Below are positions 53,956 to 62,786 of a stretch of 64,000 nucleotides of DNA, piece by piece. The stretch covers positions 79,116 to 143,115 of the forward strand of contig NZ_JBGORW010000008.1 of assembly GCF_041538065.1 (NCBI RefSeq). Direction: 5' to 3'. Position numbers and translations under genes: made by a program. The notes under the pieces are model-generated. The model saw nothing but the letters and a program-made list of their open reading frames with translations. It did not search any database and was not told the origin of the DNA. How positions within the stretch are numbered: position 1 is the stretch's first letter; each line of letters begins with the position of its first letter. Source of the stretch: Leptotrichia hongkongensis. Its GTDB lineage: Bacteria > Fusobacteriota > Fusobacteriia > Fusobacteriales > Leptotrichiaceae.

Positions 53956-56229
53956 GTGAGTTATAATTTTACAGATTTTTTAAAGAAAAAAAATGAAAAA
54001 AATTTAAACGAAATGACAAATCAAGAAATTTATTACAAATTACTGGAATATGTTAAAGAAAGAGCAGATGAAAAAACACCTAATAAATCTAAAAAGAAAA
54101 TATACTATATTTCTGCAGAGTTCTTAATCGGAAAATTATTATCAAATAATTTGATTAATTTGGGAATTTACAAAGAAGTAAGGGAAGAATTGAAGGCAGC
54201 AGGAAAAAACTTGAGCCATATCGAAGAAATAGAAGTGGAACCTTCATTAGGAAATGGTGGACTTGGAAGACTTGCTTCGTGCTTTGTTGATTCAATGTCA
54301 ACTTTAGGAATCAATGGAGAAGGAGTTGGACTTAACTATCACTGCGGACTATTTAAGCAAATTTTTAAAAACAATGAACAAACAGCTGAACCAAACTACT
54401 GGATAGAAGATCAAAGCTGGTTAAGAGATACAAATATTGGATATGAAGTGAAATTCAAAAACTTCAGTTTACATTCAAAATTAAAAAGAATTGATATTTT
54501 AGGATATGAAAAAGATACAAAAAATTATTTGAATTTGTTTGATATTGAAAGCATTGACTACAATTTGATAAAAAATGGAATATCATTCGATGAAGAAAAT
54601 ATTGAAAAAAATCTAACATTATTCCTATATCCTGACGACAGTACAAAAAAAGGGGAATTGTTACGTATTTATCAACAATATTTCATGGTGTCAAATGCAG
54701 CAAGATTGATTATTGCTGAAGCAACTGAAAAAGGAAGCAACATTCACGATTTAGCAGACTATGCATTTGTTCAAATTAACGATACGCATCCAAGTATGGT
54801 AATTCCTGAATTAATTCGTATTATGACAGAAGAGCATAATATTTCTTTTGAAGAAGCAACAGAAATTGTAACAAAAATGACAGGATACACAAATCACACA
54901 ATTTTAGCAGAAGCATTGGAAAAATGGCCTCTAGACTACTTAGAAGAAGTTGTGCCGAACATTGTTGAAATTATAAAAAAATTGGATAAAGTCATAAAAG
55001 CTAAATATTCAGATGAAAAAGTACAAATTATAGATAATCAAAACAGAGTTCACATGGCAAATATGGATATTCATTTTTCTTCAAGTGTAAACGGAGTTGC
55101 TTATTTGCATACTGAAATCTTGAAAAATAGTGAACTTAAAGAATTTTATGAAATTTATCCAAACAAATTTAACAACAAAACAAATGGTATCACATTCAGA
55201 AGATGGCTTGAAAGCTGTAACGAAGACTTGGCAGACTATTTGAAAGAATTAATTGGTACAGGATATTTAACAGATGCTGAAAATCTAAAAGAACTTTTAA
55301 AATATGTTGATGATAAAAATGTTTATGAAAAATTATCACAAATTAAACACGAAAATAAAATTAAATTGAAAAAATATTTACAACATACACAAGGAATCGT
55401 TATTGACGAAAACAGTATCATTGATACTCAAATTAAGAGATTCCACGAATATAAACGTCAACAAATGAACGCTTTGTATGTAATTAAAAAATATTTAGAC
55501 ATTAAAAATGGAAAATTACCAGAAAGAAAGATAACAGTATTATTTGGTGGAAAAGCTGCACCAGCCTACATCATTGCTCAAGACATAATCCACTTAATAC
55601 TTTGTCTATCAGAAATAATAAACAATGATTCAGAAGTAAACAAATACTTAAATGTTTACCTAGTTGAAAACTATAATGTAGGATTAGCTGAAAAAATTAT
55701 TCCAGCAACAGATATTTCTGAGCAAATCTCGCTTGCTTCAAAAGAAGCCAGTGGAACTGGAAATATGAAATTTATGCTAAATGGAGCATTGACTCTTGGA
55801 ACAATGGATGGAGCTAATGTGGAAATTCACGATCTTGTAGGCGATGAAAATATCTATATTTTTGGAAAAAATAGTGATGATATAATCAAATTATACGAAA
55901 CATCAGGTTATGTTTCAAAAGATTACTACAAGCAAGATGGTATAAAAGAAGTAGTTGATTTCATAACTTCAGACAAATTATTAAAAGTAGGAAATAAAGA
56001 AAGATTAGAAAGACTTCAAAATGAATTAATAAACAAAGACTGGTTTATGACATTAATCGACTTTGAAGATTACTACAACACAAAAGAAAGAATGTTTAAA
56101 GACTATGAAAATAAAGACTTGTGGTACAAAAAAGTAATAAACAACATAGCAAAAGCAGGATTCTTCTCATCAGATAGAACAATCGCACAATATGAAAATG
56201 AAATTTGGAAAACTAAAGGAACTAAATAA
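53956..56229 (+). CDS. glgP: Glycogen/maltodextrin phosphorylase
   Basis: This enzyme phosphorolyses alpha-1,4-glucans to glucose 1-phosphate with PLP. The 757 residues show the GT35 features: KKIYYISAEFLIGKLL, EVEPSLGNGGLGRLASCF, VQINDTHPSMVIPEL, IKRFHEYKRQQMNALYVI, and the PLP site EASGTGNMKFMLNGALTLGT (lysine near 604) followed by MDGANVEI. It lacks the N-terminal regulatory extension of animal enzymes. The start is GTG at 53956, with AAAGGAA about 13 bases upstream; the first in-frame ATG would remove 19 residues of the expected N-terminus. Together with the GH57 branching enzyme it points to a glycogen store. Confidence 0.96.
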   Translation: MSYNFTDFLKKKNEKNLNEMTNQEIYYKLLEYVKERADEKTPNKSKKKIYYISAEFLIGKLLSNNLINLGIYKEVREELKAAGKNLSHIEEIEVEPSLGNGGLGRLASCFVDSMSTLGINGEGVGLNYHCGLFKQIFKNNEQTAEPNYWIEDQSWLRDTNIGYEVKFKNFSLHSKLKRIDILGYEKDTKNYLNLFDIESIDYNLIKNGISFDEENIEKNLTLFLYPDDSTKKGELLRIYQQYFMVSNAARLIIAEATEKGSNIHDLADYAFVQINDTHPSMVIPELIRIMTEEHNISFEEATEIVTKMTGYTNHTILAEALEKWPLDYLEEVVPNIVEIIKKLDKVIKAKYSDEKVQIIDNQNRVHMANMDIHFSSSVNGVAYLHTEILKNSELKEFYEIYPNKFNNKTNGITFRRWLESCNEDLADYLKELIGTGYLTDAENLKELLKYVDDKNVYEKLSQIKHENKIKLKKYLQHTQGIVIDENSIIDTQIKRFHEYKRQQMNALYVIKKYLDIKNGKLPERKITVLFGGKAAPAYIIAQDIIHLILCLSEIINNDSEVNKYLNVYLVENYNVGLAEKIIPATDISEQISLASKEASGTGNMKFMLNGALTLGTMDGANVEIHDLVGDENIYIFGKNSDDIIKLYETSGYVSKDYYKQDGIKEVVDFITSDKLLKVGNKERLERLQNELINKDWFMTLIDFEDYYNTKERMFKDYENKDLWYKKVINNIAKAGFFSSDRTIAQYENEIWKTKGTK

Positions 56230-56252
56230 ATTTAACTAAATAAATTTTATAA

Positions 56253-56288
56253 AGCAGGGATTAAATTCTTAACTCCCTGTTTTTTTTA
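56253..56288 (+). terminator. glgP terminator
   Basis: CAGGGA and TCCCTG with an inner TTAA / TTAA pairing are followed by eight T, 24 bases after the stop. Confidence 0.85.
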
Positions 56289-56409
56289 GTTCATGTTAAA
56301 TTCCGTTTAAATAAAGAATTCATTACAAACTTTTCTAATAATGAATATTAACCTAGTATTTTTAATTAATTATAAGATATAATTTTCATCTTTTAAATAG
56401 AGCCTAGTA

Positions 56410-56514
56410 TATAGTAAAACTAGTTTAAAACAGAACTCAAAAATTATGACTATTTTACTCAAACCCTAAATTATATAATTTCTATCAGTTCAATTTTAAA
56501 TGGGTTCGAGTATA
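56410..56514 (-). repeat. R2 MITE-like repeat, copy 4
   Basis: A 105-bp copy in the same orientation as copy 3, with only about three differences by eye from it. It lies after the glgP terminator, so copies 3 and 4 bracket glgP as direct repeats. The rest of the 56230-56676 gap holds the glgP and dnaJ terminators and nothing else seen. Confidence 0.75.
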
Positions 56515-56611
56515 AAATAAAAAAGGTAAAAAGTTGAATAATTATGAATTAGTTATTGAACAATCTCATTAAAAAAATTTACTCCTATTTTTAAAAGGAT
56601 ATTAGTATTAG

Positions 56612-56656
56612 ACAAAAAAAATATTCTAATCAGCTACGACTAGAATATTTTTATAT
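56612..56656. terminator. dnaJ terminator (bidirectional)
   Basis: AATATTCTA (56620-56628) and TAGAATATT (56641-56649) form a 9-bp stem with T-runs on both strands, 20 bases beyond the dnaJ stop. Confidence 0.8.
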
Positions 56657-56676
56657 TTACTCTTTTTTTTAAACTT

Positions 56677-57849
56677 TTAATTTTCAAATTTACTAAAAAA
56701 TCTTTTTATTTTATCTTTAAATGAATGTGCTTTTTTGTAATTTTTCTTATTGTCAAGTGAGCCGTCAAATTCACGTAAGATTTCTTTTTGTTTGTCAGTA
56801 AGATTTGTTGGTGTTTCCACTTTTATTTCTACAATTTCATCTCCTCTATTTTCACTTCGGCCATATTTAATTCCTTCATTTCTCAATCTGAATGTTTTTC
56901 CATTTTGAGTTCCTTCAGGAATTACTATTTTTTTCTTGCCGTTAAGTGTAGGCACTTCCACTTCTCCACCTAAAATAGCTGTTGTCATTTTTAAAGGCAC
57001 TTCACAACGAATATCATACTCACTTATTCTTTCAAAAATATCATGTTTTGCAACAGTTATATATACATATAAGTCTCCGAAGATTCCACCATTTGCTCCA
57101 GCATTTCCACCTTCTCTTACAACTAATCTTTGTCCTGTTTCTACTCCTGCTGGAAATCTTACTTTTCTTGTATGTGTTTCTCTTTCCAATCCTGTTCCAT
57201 GACAAGTATGGCATTCTTTTTCAGGAATTTTCCCTGTTCCATGACATTTATCACATTCCTGTATTCCGCTTGTCATTCCAAACAATGTTCTCTGTTGTAC
57301 TCTTACGTGTCCTGAACCATTACATTTATCACATGTTTTCATATTGTGTCCTGGCTCAGCTCCACTTCCATGACAAGTTTTACATTGTCCATCTCTTTTA
57401 TATTTTAATTCTTTTTCTGTACCAAAAGCAACTTCTTCAAGAGTTAATGTTAAGTTGTATCTCAAATCATCCCCTTGATGAACTCTTGGTCCTTGACTTC
57501 GACTTCTTCCACCAAAAAAACTTCCAAAAATATCTCCTAAATCCTCAAAATCAAATCCACCGGCACCTCCGCCAAAGCCTCCAAAGCCTTGTCCACCAAA
57601 GCCACCTGCTCCAGTTCCCCCATTTTCAAATGCAGCATGTCCATACTGATCATAAGCTGCCCTTTTTTGTGGGTCACTTAATATTTCATTTGCTTCCTGT
57701 ACTTCCTTAAATTTGGCTTCAGCTTCAGGATTATCCTTATTTCTGTCAGGATGATATTTTTTTGCCATACTCCTATACGCTTTTTTTATATCCTGTTCCG
57801 AAGCGTTTTTAGGTACGCCAAGCACTTCATAATAATCTCTTTTTGCCAT
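56677..57849 (-). CDS. dnaJ: Chaperone protein DnaJ
   Basis: DnaJ delivers clients to DnaK and stimulates its ATPase. The 390 residues have the full type I order: J domain with HPD at 33-35, a Gly/Phe-rich linker (about 75-115), a zinc region with four CxxCxGxG units (CKTCHGSG, CDKCNGSG, CDKCHGTG, CHTCHGTG), and the C-terminal substrate domain (RFPAGVETGQRLVVREGG in pieces, NLTDKQKEILREF). AAGGATGAAAGATAGAAA leads into the ATG. It is separated from dnaK by mazEF, an epimerase-like gene and a membrane protein. Confidence 0.97.
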   Translation of the reverse strand: MAKRDYYEVLGVPKNASEQDIKKAYRSMAKKYHPDRNKDNPEAEAKFKEVQEANEILSDPQKRAAYDQYGHAAFENGGTGAGGFGGQGFGGFGGGAGGFDFEDLGDIFGSFFGGRSRSQGPRVHQGDDLRYNLTLTLEEVAFGTEKELKYKRDGQCKTCHGSGAEPGHNMKTCDKCNGSGHVRVQQRTLFGMTSGIQECDKCHGTGKIPEKECHTCHGTGLERETHTRKVRFPAGVETGQRLVVREGGNAGANGGIFGDLYVYITVAKHDIFERISEYDIRCEVPLKMTTAILGGEVEVPTLNGKKKIVIPEGTQNGKTFRLRNEGIKYGRSENRGDEIVEIKVETPTNLTDKQKEILREFDGSLDNKKNYKKAHSFKDKIKRFFSKFEN

Positions 57850-57925
57850 TTTCTATCTTTCATCCTTTCCACTTCTGCAAATTTTATTTAATCTTTCGTT
57901 ATAATAATATCAATTTTTTTTAAAC

Positions 57926-58408
57926 TTAAATACTTCCAAGTAGACTTACCAGCCCAAATAACATAAGCATCTCATTATTTATATTTTCCATACCTCTAAA
58001 ATATATTAGAAGTCCTGGAGATCTATAAAGTATAAGCACTATCATTAATGTAATTAACAAATATAAAGCCCCTGTCACAGGTTCTTTTCCTTTTCCAACT
58101 TCTCTTATTTTATTAAAAATCGAGCTAATTGAAATAAATATAAAAACACCGTATAAAAATGACTTAAAACTAATATTCAATGGTAATACGTAAATTAGAA
58201 TCAGTAGCAAAGTTTCTACAATTGCATTTTCAAATCCAGCCTTTAGTGATTTATTAACAAAAAAACAAACTCCTAATACAATTAGAAAATATATAAATAT
58301 GTATAAGTTTGAAAAATTAAAATTATAATTATAAAATAACATTCCAAACGATACCGAACCTACAAAAATCGAAAATTTCTTCAAATTATTTTTTAGTATC
58401 TCTAGCAT
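57926..58408 (-). CDS. Small multi-pass membrane protein of unknown function
   Basis: The 160-residue protein is almost all hydrophobic, with about five membrane spans (FSIFVGSVSFGMLFYNY, LYIFIYFLIVLGVCFF, TLLLILIYVLPLNI, LYGVFIFISISSIF, LYLLITLMIVLILY) and short charged links (NKIREVGKGKE). No family is recognised. I use the ATG at 58406-58408 because GAAGGAA precedes it; a GTG two codons earlier lies within that site. It lies directly upstream of dnaJ. Confidence 0.72.
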   Translation of the reverse strand: MLEILKNNLKKFSIFVGSVSFGMLFYNYNFNFSNLYIFIYFLIVLGVCFFVNKSLKAGFENAIVETLLLILIYVLPLNISFKSFLYGVFIFISISSIFNKIREVGKGKEPVTGALYLLITLMIVLILYRSPGLLIYFRGMENINNEMLMLFGLVSLLGSI

Positions 58409-58463
58409 TTTCACTTCCTTCTATTATACAATTCCATAAAATATCTTCTAAATTGTCAGGAAC

Positions 58464-58506
58464 TTATAATTTTTTAGTTTTATAACTGGTATCCAAAAAA
58501 TTATAA
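58464..58506. repeat. 12-bp perfect inverted repeat
   Basis: TTATAATTTTTT (58464-58475) and AAAAAATTATAA (58495-58506) form a perfect but purely AT stem around 19 bases, between the epimerase-like gene and the membrane protein. No T-run follows on either strand, so it is a poor terminator. Confidence 0.4.
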
Positions 58507-58590
58507 TCATCTAATAATTGGTTTCACAGCTAATTGAATATATTATAACCTAATTTGCCAATAAAACCAATATAAAATTTAAATTTTTGT

Positions 58591-59472
58591 TTATTTTTTA
58601 CCTTCAATGATCAATTTTGCAAAAAATTCACTATCTTTTTCCAATTTTAAAATCCCTGTTTTTTCTTCCAGTTTCCCGCTTGCATTCTCAAAATCCGAAA
58701 TTCCGTACCAAGGCTCTATACACACATAAGGAGCTTTTGGCTTGCTCCAAAATGCAATATAAGGAAATCCTTTATAATCAACACTAAGTTCCTTAGAATT
58801 TTTACTATTTTTTATCGTAACTTTCTCTGATTTCAAATCATCAAATACTATCGCATCATTATCAAATATAGTTTCAGTAATCTGCAATTTATTTTCATTA
58901 TTCAAGCAATCAGCTTTTTCATCAAAAACTAACCCATTATCAGTAAGTTTATATTTCTGAGAAGTCTCGTTTTTTTCAAATTCCAAATAATAATCGCTCA
59001 ATTTTATATCATCATTTACATCAAGTGCAAATGCAGGATGTGTTCCAAGTGAAAAATACATATCAGAATTATTCTTATTCACAACATTATACCCAATTTC
59101 TAGAGTATTTCCGACAATTGTATAAGTTATAAACAGTTCAAACTCAAACGGATATTTCTCTAAAGTTTCCTTACTAGAAGAAAATCTAAACTTCAAAGAA
59201 TTTTCAGTTTTCTCAACCAGTTCAAAATCCTCAGTCCGAGCAAACCCATGCCGTGTAGAAATTTTATACTCTTTTCCGTTGTAACTATAAGCCCCATTTT
59301 TTATAGTCCCAACAAATGGAAACAGTACAGGCGAACTAGCAGCCCAAAACTCAGGCTTTCTATCCCACATAAACTCTTCTCCGTTTACTTTATAACTTCG
59401 TAATTCCGCCCCTCTATCCGCAACTGCAATTTCAACATTTCCATATTTTAGAGTGTTTATTGTATTTTCCAT
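58591..59472 (-). CDS. Aldose 1-epimerase family protein
   Basis: The 293 residues resemble LacX/YihR-type mutarotase relatives: GAELRSYKVNGEEFMWD, SPVLFPFVGTIKNGAYSYNG, TRHGFARTEDFELVE with the conserved His/Arg, FSLGTHPAFAL with the second histidine, and IEPWYGISDFENA. Such enzymes interconvert anomers of hexoses or hexose phosphates. The exact sugar is unknown. The start is the ATG at 59470-59472 with AAGGAT 9 bases upstream; a GTG three codons earlier is less likely. It lies downstream of mazF on the same strand. Confidence 0.87.
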   Translation of the reverse strand: MENTINTLKYGNVEIAVADRGAELRSYKVNGEEFMWDRKPEFWAASSPVLFPFVGTIKNGAYSYNGKEYKISTRHGFARTEDFELVEKTENSLKFRFSSSKETLEKYPFEFELFITYTIVGNTLEIGYNVVNKNNSDMYFSLGTHPAFALDVNDDIKLSDYYLEFEKNETSQKYKLTDNGLVFDEKADCLNNENKLQITETIFDNDAIVFDDLKSEKVTIKNSKNSKELSVDYKGFPYIAFWSKPKAPYVCIEPWYGISDFENASGKLEEKTGILKLEKDSEFFAKLIIEGKK

Positions 59473-59571
59473 CTTTAGCACATCCTTTTTTAAAGATTTT
59501 TATTTATTTTGATTTTATTATTGTACCAAATTTATTTTTTAACCTTATTATCCCAATTTCAAATTTATTTT

Positions 59572-59901
59572 TTATTCAATTTCTACTTCAGAAAAAATAA
59601 TGTCTACGACTTTTTCTAAAATGTCCTCTGGTAATTTTTCAATAATTTTATAACTTCTTGTAGTAATATCCAAAGATTTAAGGTGTTCACATAAAATTAT
59701 ACCCGTAGTAGCAGTCCTATTATCTAATTTTATATGAAGCGGAAACTTATCTATTGAATTTGTAATTGGACAAACTAAGACTAAATTTGTTACCTTATTG
59801 AAAGTATCATTGCTTACTATAACCGCAGGACGATATCCAGCTTGTTCATGTCCTACCTGCGGATTAAAATTTATCTTTATTATATCCCCTTGTTTTACCA
59901 T
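59572..59901 (-). CDS. mazF: MazF/PemK-family mRNA interferase toxin
   Basis: The 109 residues match MazF toxins, sequence-specific endoribonucleases: MVKQGDIIKINFNPQVGHEQAGYRPAVIVSND carries the catalytic arginine in the GYRPAVI loop, and VLVCPITNSIDKFPLHIKL and TGIILCEHLKSLDITTR follow, with Thr/Ser of the active site. The C-terminal LEKVVDIIFSEVEIE is typical. It overlaps the end of the antitoxin gene by 7 bases, so translation is coupled. The cleavage motif cannot be read from sequence. Confidence 0.92.
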   Translation of the reverse strand: MVKQGDIIKINFNPQVGHEQAGYRPAVIVSNDTFNKVTNLVLVCPITNSIDKFPLHIKLDNRTATTGIILCEHLKSLDITTRSYKIIEKLPEDILEKVVDIIFSEVEIE

Positions 59902-60146
59902 ACCTCTTTACCTACTGGTTCTCCCCAATCTATTTCCTGTTTTTCATAATCCTCATTATAATTTGCAAATAATTCCTTTATTGTCTTTCTTTTTTCTTTT
60001 TTTATTTTTTTTAATTTAAGGCAATCATCTCCCTCTTCTATCAAAATAGTGTCATTTACCTTTAAATCAAGTATTTCCAATATTTTTTTAGGAAGTCTTA
60101 TTCCTTGACTGTTTCCCCATTTTTGTATTTTTAAAACCTCTGCCAT
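59895..60146 (-). CDS. mazE: MazE-like AbrB-fold antitoxin
   Basis: The 83 residues have the SpoVT/AbrB DNA-binding fold (VLKIQKWGNSQGIRLPKKILE, with the NSQGIRLPK loop) and an acidic C-terminal tail (EKQEIDWGEPVGKEVW) that in MazE wraps around the toxin. It should neutralise the overlapping MazF and repress its own promoter. A perfect palindrome at 60166-60188, 20 bases upstream, overlaps the promoter and is a likely operator. Confidence 0.92.
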   Translation of the reverse strand: MAEVLKIQKWGNSQGIRLPKKILEILDLKVNDTILIEEGDDCLKLKKIKKEKRKTIKELFANYNEDYEKQEIDWGEPVGKEVW

Positions 60147-60165
60147 AATAATCTCTCTTTCTATT

Positions 60166-60188
60166 AAGTATATACATAGTATATACTT
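60166..60188. promoter_or_regulatory. mazEF operator palindrome and promoter
   Basis: AAGTATATAC and GTATATACTT flank ATA, a perfect 10+3+10 palindrome that contains the -10-like TATACT on minus. MazE-MazF complexes are known to bind palindromes overlapping their promoters; binding here is inferred. Confidence 0.6.
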
Positions 60189-60216
60189 TTTTTATAAAAA
60201 AATCAATTATTTTTTA

Positions 60217-60244
60217 CAAAAGAAGGAGAACTAATTCCCCTTCT
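60217..60244 (-). terminator. Probable dnaK terminator
   Basis: On the minus strand AGAAGG and CCTTCT with an inner GAA / TTC form a stem followed by TTTTGT, 37 bases after the dnaK stop. The T-run is short. Confidence 0.5.
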
Positions 60245-60280
60245 CAATCCTATTTTTCACTTTAAATTTCTATTTCTTAA

Positions 60281-62107
60281 TTAATCCACAACTTCCGCAT
60301 CTTCTACATCATCAGCACCAGAGTTATTATTTTCTCCAGCTGTTTCTCCACCTTGTGCTGCTTGTTGTGCTTGAGCTGCTTCTTGGTACATTCTTGTTGC
60401 GAAACCTTGAGAAACTTTTGATAATTCTTCAATTGATTTTCTGATTGCTTCTACATCGTCGCCATCTTTTACTTTTTTCAATTCTTCGATTGCTTTTTCG
60501 ATGTCTTCTTTTTCAGTTCCTTGAAGTTTATCTTCGTTTTCTTTTATAGTTTTTTCTGTTGCGATTACTAATTGGTCAGCTTGGTTTCTTGCTTCTACTA
60601 ATTCTTGGAATTTCTTATCTTCAGCTTCGTGTGCTTCAGCATCTTTTTTCATTTTTTCGATGTCGTCTTTAGATAAGTTAGAACTTCCAGAAATTGTTAC
60701 TGTGTTTTCTTTTCCAGTTCCTAAGTCTTTTGCAGAAACGTGTACAATTCCGTTTGCATCAATATCGAATGTTACTTCGATTTGAGGTACTCCTCTTGGT
60801 GCAGGTGGAATATCGTTTAAGTTAAATTCTCCTAATTTATGGTTGTCAGCCGCTCTTGCTCTTTCCCCTTGTAATACAACTATTGATACTGCTGGCTGAT
60901 TATCTGCCGCTGTTGAGAATACTTGTGATTTTTTAACAGGAACTGTAGTATTTCTTTCGATAATTTTAGTAAATACTCCTCCCATTGTTTCAATTCCTAA
61001 TGATAATGGTGTTACGTCTAATAATAATACATCTTTAACGTCTCCCATTAATACTCCACCTTGAATTGCCGCTCCTGCCGCAACTACTTCATCAGGGTTG
61101 ATTGATTTGTTAGGTTCTTTTCCTAAGAAAGATTTTACCCATTCTTGAACCGCTGGAATTCTTGTAGAACCTCCAACTAATAATACTTCATCAATATCGC
61201 TAGGACTTAAATCAGCATCTTCCAACGCTTGTTTTACTGGTCCTTTAGTTGCTTCAACCAAGTCTTTTGTCAATTCATCAAATGCCGCACGAGTCAATTT
61301 TTTCTCCAAATGTTTTGGTCCTGTTGCGTCCATTGTAATAAATGGTAATGAAATTTGTGTTTCTAGTGTAGTTGACAATTTTTTCTTAGCATCTTCTGCC
61401 GCATCTTTCAATCTTTGAATTGCCATTTTATCATTTCTCAAGTCAATTCCAGTTTCTTTTTTAAATTCATCAGCTAACCAGTCAATAATTTTTTGGTCAA
61501 AATTATCTCCACCTAAGTGGTTATTTCCAGAAGTTGAAATAACTTCCACAACTCCATCTCCGATTTCAAGCACAGATACGTCAAATGTACCTCCACCTAA
61601 GTCAAATACTAATACTTTTTCTTCTTTTTTCTTATCTAATCCATAAGATAATGCAGCCGCTGTTGGCTCATTTATAATTCTTTGAACTTTAAGTCCTGCT
61701 ATTTCCCCAGCATCTTTTGTAGCTTGTCTTTGTGCATCTGTAAAGTATGCAGGCACTGTAATTACAGCTTCTGTTACTTCTTCACCTAAGTAAGCTTCAG
61801 CATCTTTTTTCAATTTTTTAAGAATCATTGCTGAAATTTCTTGCGGTGTATAGCTTTTTCCGTTAATATCAACTTTATAGTCGCTTCCCATGTGAGTTTT
61901 AATCGAAATTACAGTTGAATCAGGATTTGTAATAGCCTGTCTTTTTGCAATTTCTCCTACAATAATTTCTCCATTATCTTTAATGTTTACTACTGAAGGT
62001 GTAGTTCTTCCTCCATCACTATTTGGTATTATAGCAAAGTTTCCACCTTCCATAACTGCCACGCAGCTGTTTGTTGTCCCTAAATCTATTCCTATTATTT
62101 TACTCAT
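60281..62107 (-). CDS. dnaK: Chaperone protein DnaK (Hsp70)
   Basis: DnaK is the ATP-dependent Hsp70. The 608 residues have the nucleotide-binding domain (IIGIDLGTTNSCVAVMEGG, KVLVFDLGGGTFDVSVLEIG, VLLVGGSTRIPAVQEWV), the substrate-binding domain (LLLDVTPLSLGIETMGG, NQPAVSIVVLQGERA) and a C-terminal lid ending in the acidic DDVEDAEVVD. The length fits the Gram-positive/Fusobacterium type, which lacks the extra N-terminal loop. The start is the ATG at 62105-62107 with AAGGAG 10 bases upstream; the ATG three codons earlier abuts the site. It follows grpE by 67 bases. Confidence 0.97.
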   Translation of the reverse strand: MSKIIGIDLGTTNSCVAVMEGGNFAIIPNSDGGRTTPSVVNIKDNGEIIVGEIAKRQAITNPDSTVISIKTHMGSDYKVDINGKSYTPQEISAMILKKLKKDAEAYLGEEVTEAVITVPAYFTDAQRQATKDAGEIAGLKVQRIINEPTAAALSYGLDKKKEEKVLVFDLGGGTFDVSVLEIGDGVVEVISTSGNNHLGGDNFDQKIIDWLADEFKKETGIDLRNDKMAIQRLKDAAEDAKKKLSTTLETQISLPFITMDATGPKHLEKKLTRAAFDELTKDLVEATKGPVKQALEDADLSPSDIDEVLLVGGSTRIPAVQEWVKSFLGKEPNKSINPDEVVAAGAAIQGGVLMGDVKDVLLLDVTPLSLGIETMGGVFTKIIERNTTVPVKKSQVFSTAADNQPAVSIVVLQGERARAADNHKLGEFNLNDIPPAPRGVPQIEVTFDIDANGIVHVSAKDLGTGKENTVTISGSSNLSKDDIEKMKKDAEAHEAEDKKFQELVEARNQADQLVIATEKTIKENEDKLQGTEKEDIEKAIEELKKVKDGDDVEAIRKSIEELSKVSQGFATRMYQEAAQAQQAAQGGETAGENNNSGADDVEDAEVVD

Positions 62108-62174
62108 ATCTATCATTCTCCTTTATTATCAATTTTTTATAAAATTTAATTTATTTGTTTATTTTTTTCAATTT

Positions 62175-62762
62175 TTATTGTTTCTTATTAACCGTAACCA
62201 TCGCAGGTCTTACAACTTTTCCTTTCATTTTGTACCCTTTTTGGAAAACTTGCACAACCACGTTGTCATCCAGTTCCTCTTTGTTTTCAGTAATCATTGC
62301 TTTATGTTCGTAAGGATCGTACTCTTTTCCAGCTGCTTCAATTTCTTCTACGCCTTCTTCTGTCAATAGATTTTTTAAATTATTCAAAATCATATTAACT
62401 CCTTCAATTAATGAATCAAAGTTTTGACTTTCCTTCGAGGCGTCAACCGCTCTTTCCAGATTATCTATATTGTCAAGCAATTTTACGATAATCCCTTCAG
62501 AAGCGTATTTTCTCATTTCAGCAACTTCGTTTTCTTTTCTTTTTGTGAAGTTTTGAAATTCAGCTAACTTTCTTGTATATGAATTTTTCCATTCTTCAAG
62601 TTCAGCTTCTAATTTCTTTACTTTATCATCACAATTATCAGAAGTTTCTTCTGCACTTTTTTCAGCTTCTTGATTTTCTACATTTTTATTTTGCTCTTCA
62701 ACCGCTTCATTCTGTACAGCTTCACCTTCCAAATTTTCCTTTTCCAAATCTTTTTCCGCCAT
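62175..62762 (-). CDS. grpE: Nucleotide exchange factor GrpE
   Basis: GrpE promotes ADP release from DnaK. The 195 residues have an acidic, low-complexity N-terminus (about 1-45, NEAVEEQNKNVENQEAEKS), a long coiled coil (about 46-115, including KLAEFQNFTKRKENEVAEMRK in parts) and the beta-rich C-terminus with EYDPYEHKAM and GYKMKGKVVRPAMVTV. GGAGAG lies before the ATG with a long spacer. It lies 24 bases after hrcA in the heat-shock operon. Confidence 0.96.
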   Translation of the reverse strand: MAEKDLEKENLEGEAVQNEAVEEQNKNVENQEAEKSAEETSDNCDDKVKKLEAELEEWKNSYTRKLAEFQNFTKRKENEVAEMRKYASEGIIVKLLDNIDNLERAVDASKESQNFDSLIEGVNMILNNLKNLLTEEGVEEIEAAGKEYDPYEHKAMITENKEELDDNVVVQVFQKGYKMKGKVVRPAMVTVNKKQ

Positions 62763-62786
62763 TTAAAAAACCCACTCTCCTTCTTA

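Noticed and set aside
56982..57710. Long ORF opposite dnaJ (242 codons on plus)
   Set aside because: It is the antisense shadow of the Gly- and Cys-rich dnaJ coding sequence, with no ribosome binding site and an implausible composition rich in Leu, His and Phe.
62108..62174. Second CIRCE element before dnaK
   Set aside because: The grpE-dnaK gap is purely AT-rich and contains no TTAGCACTC-like arm.
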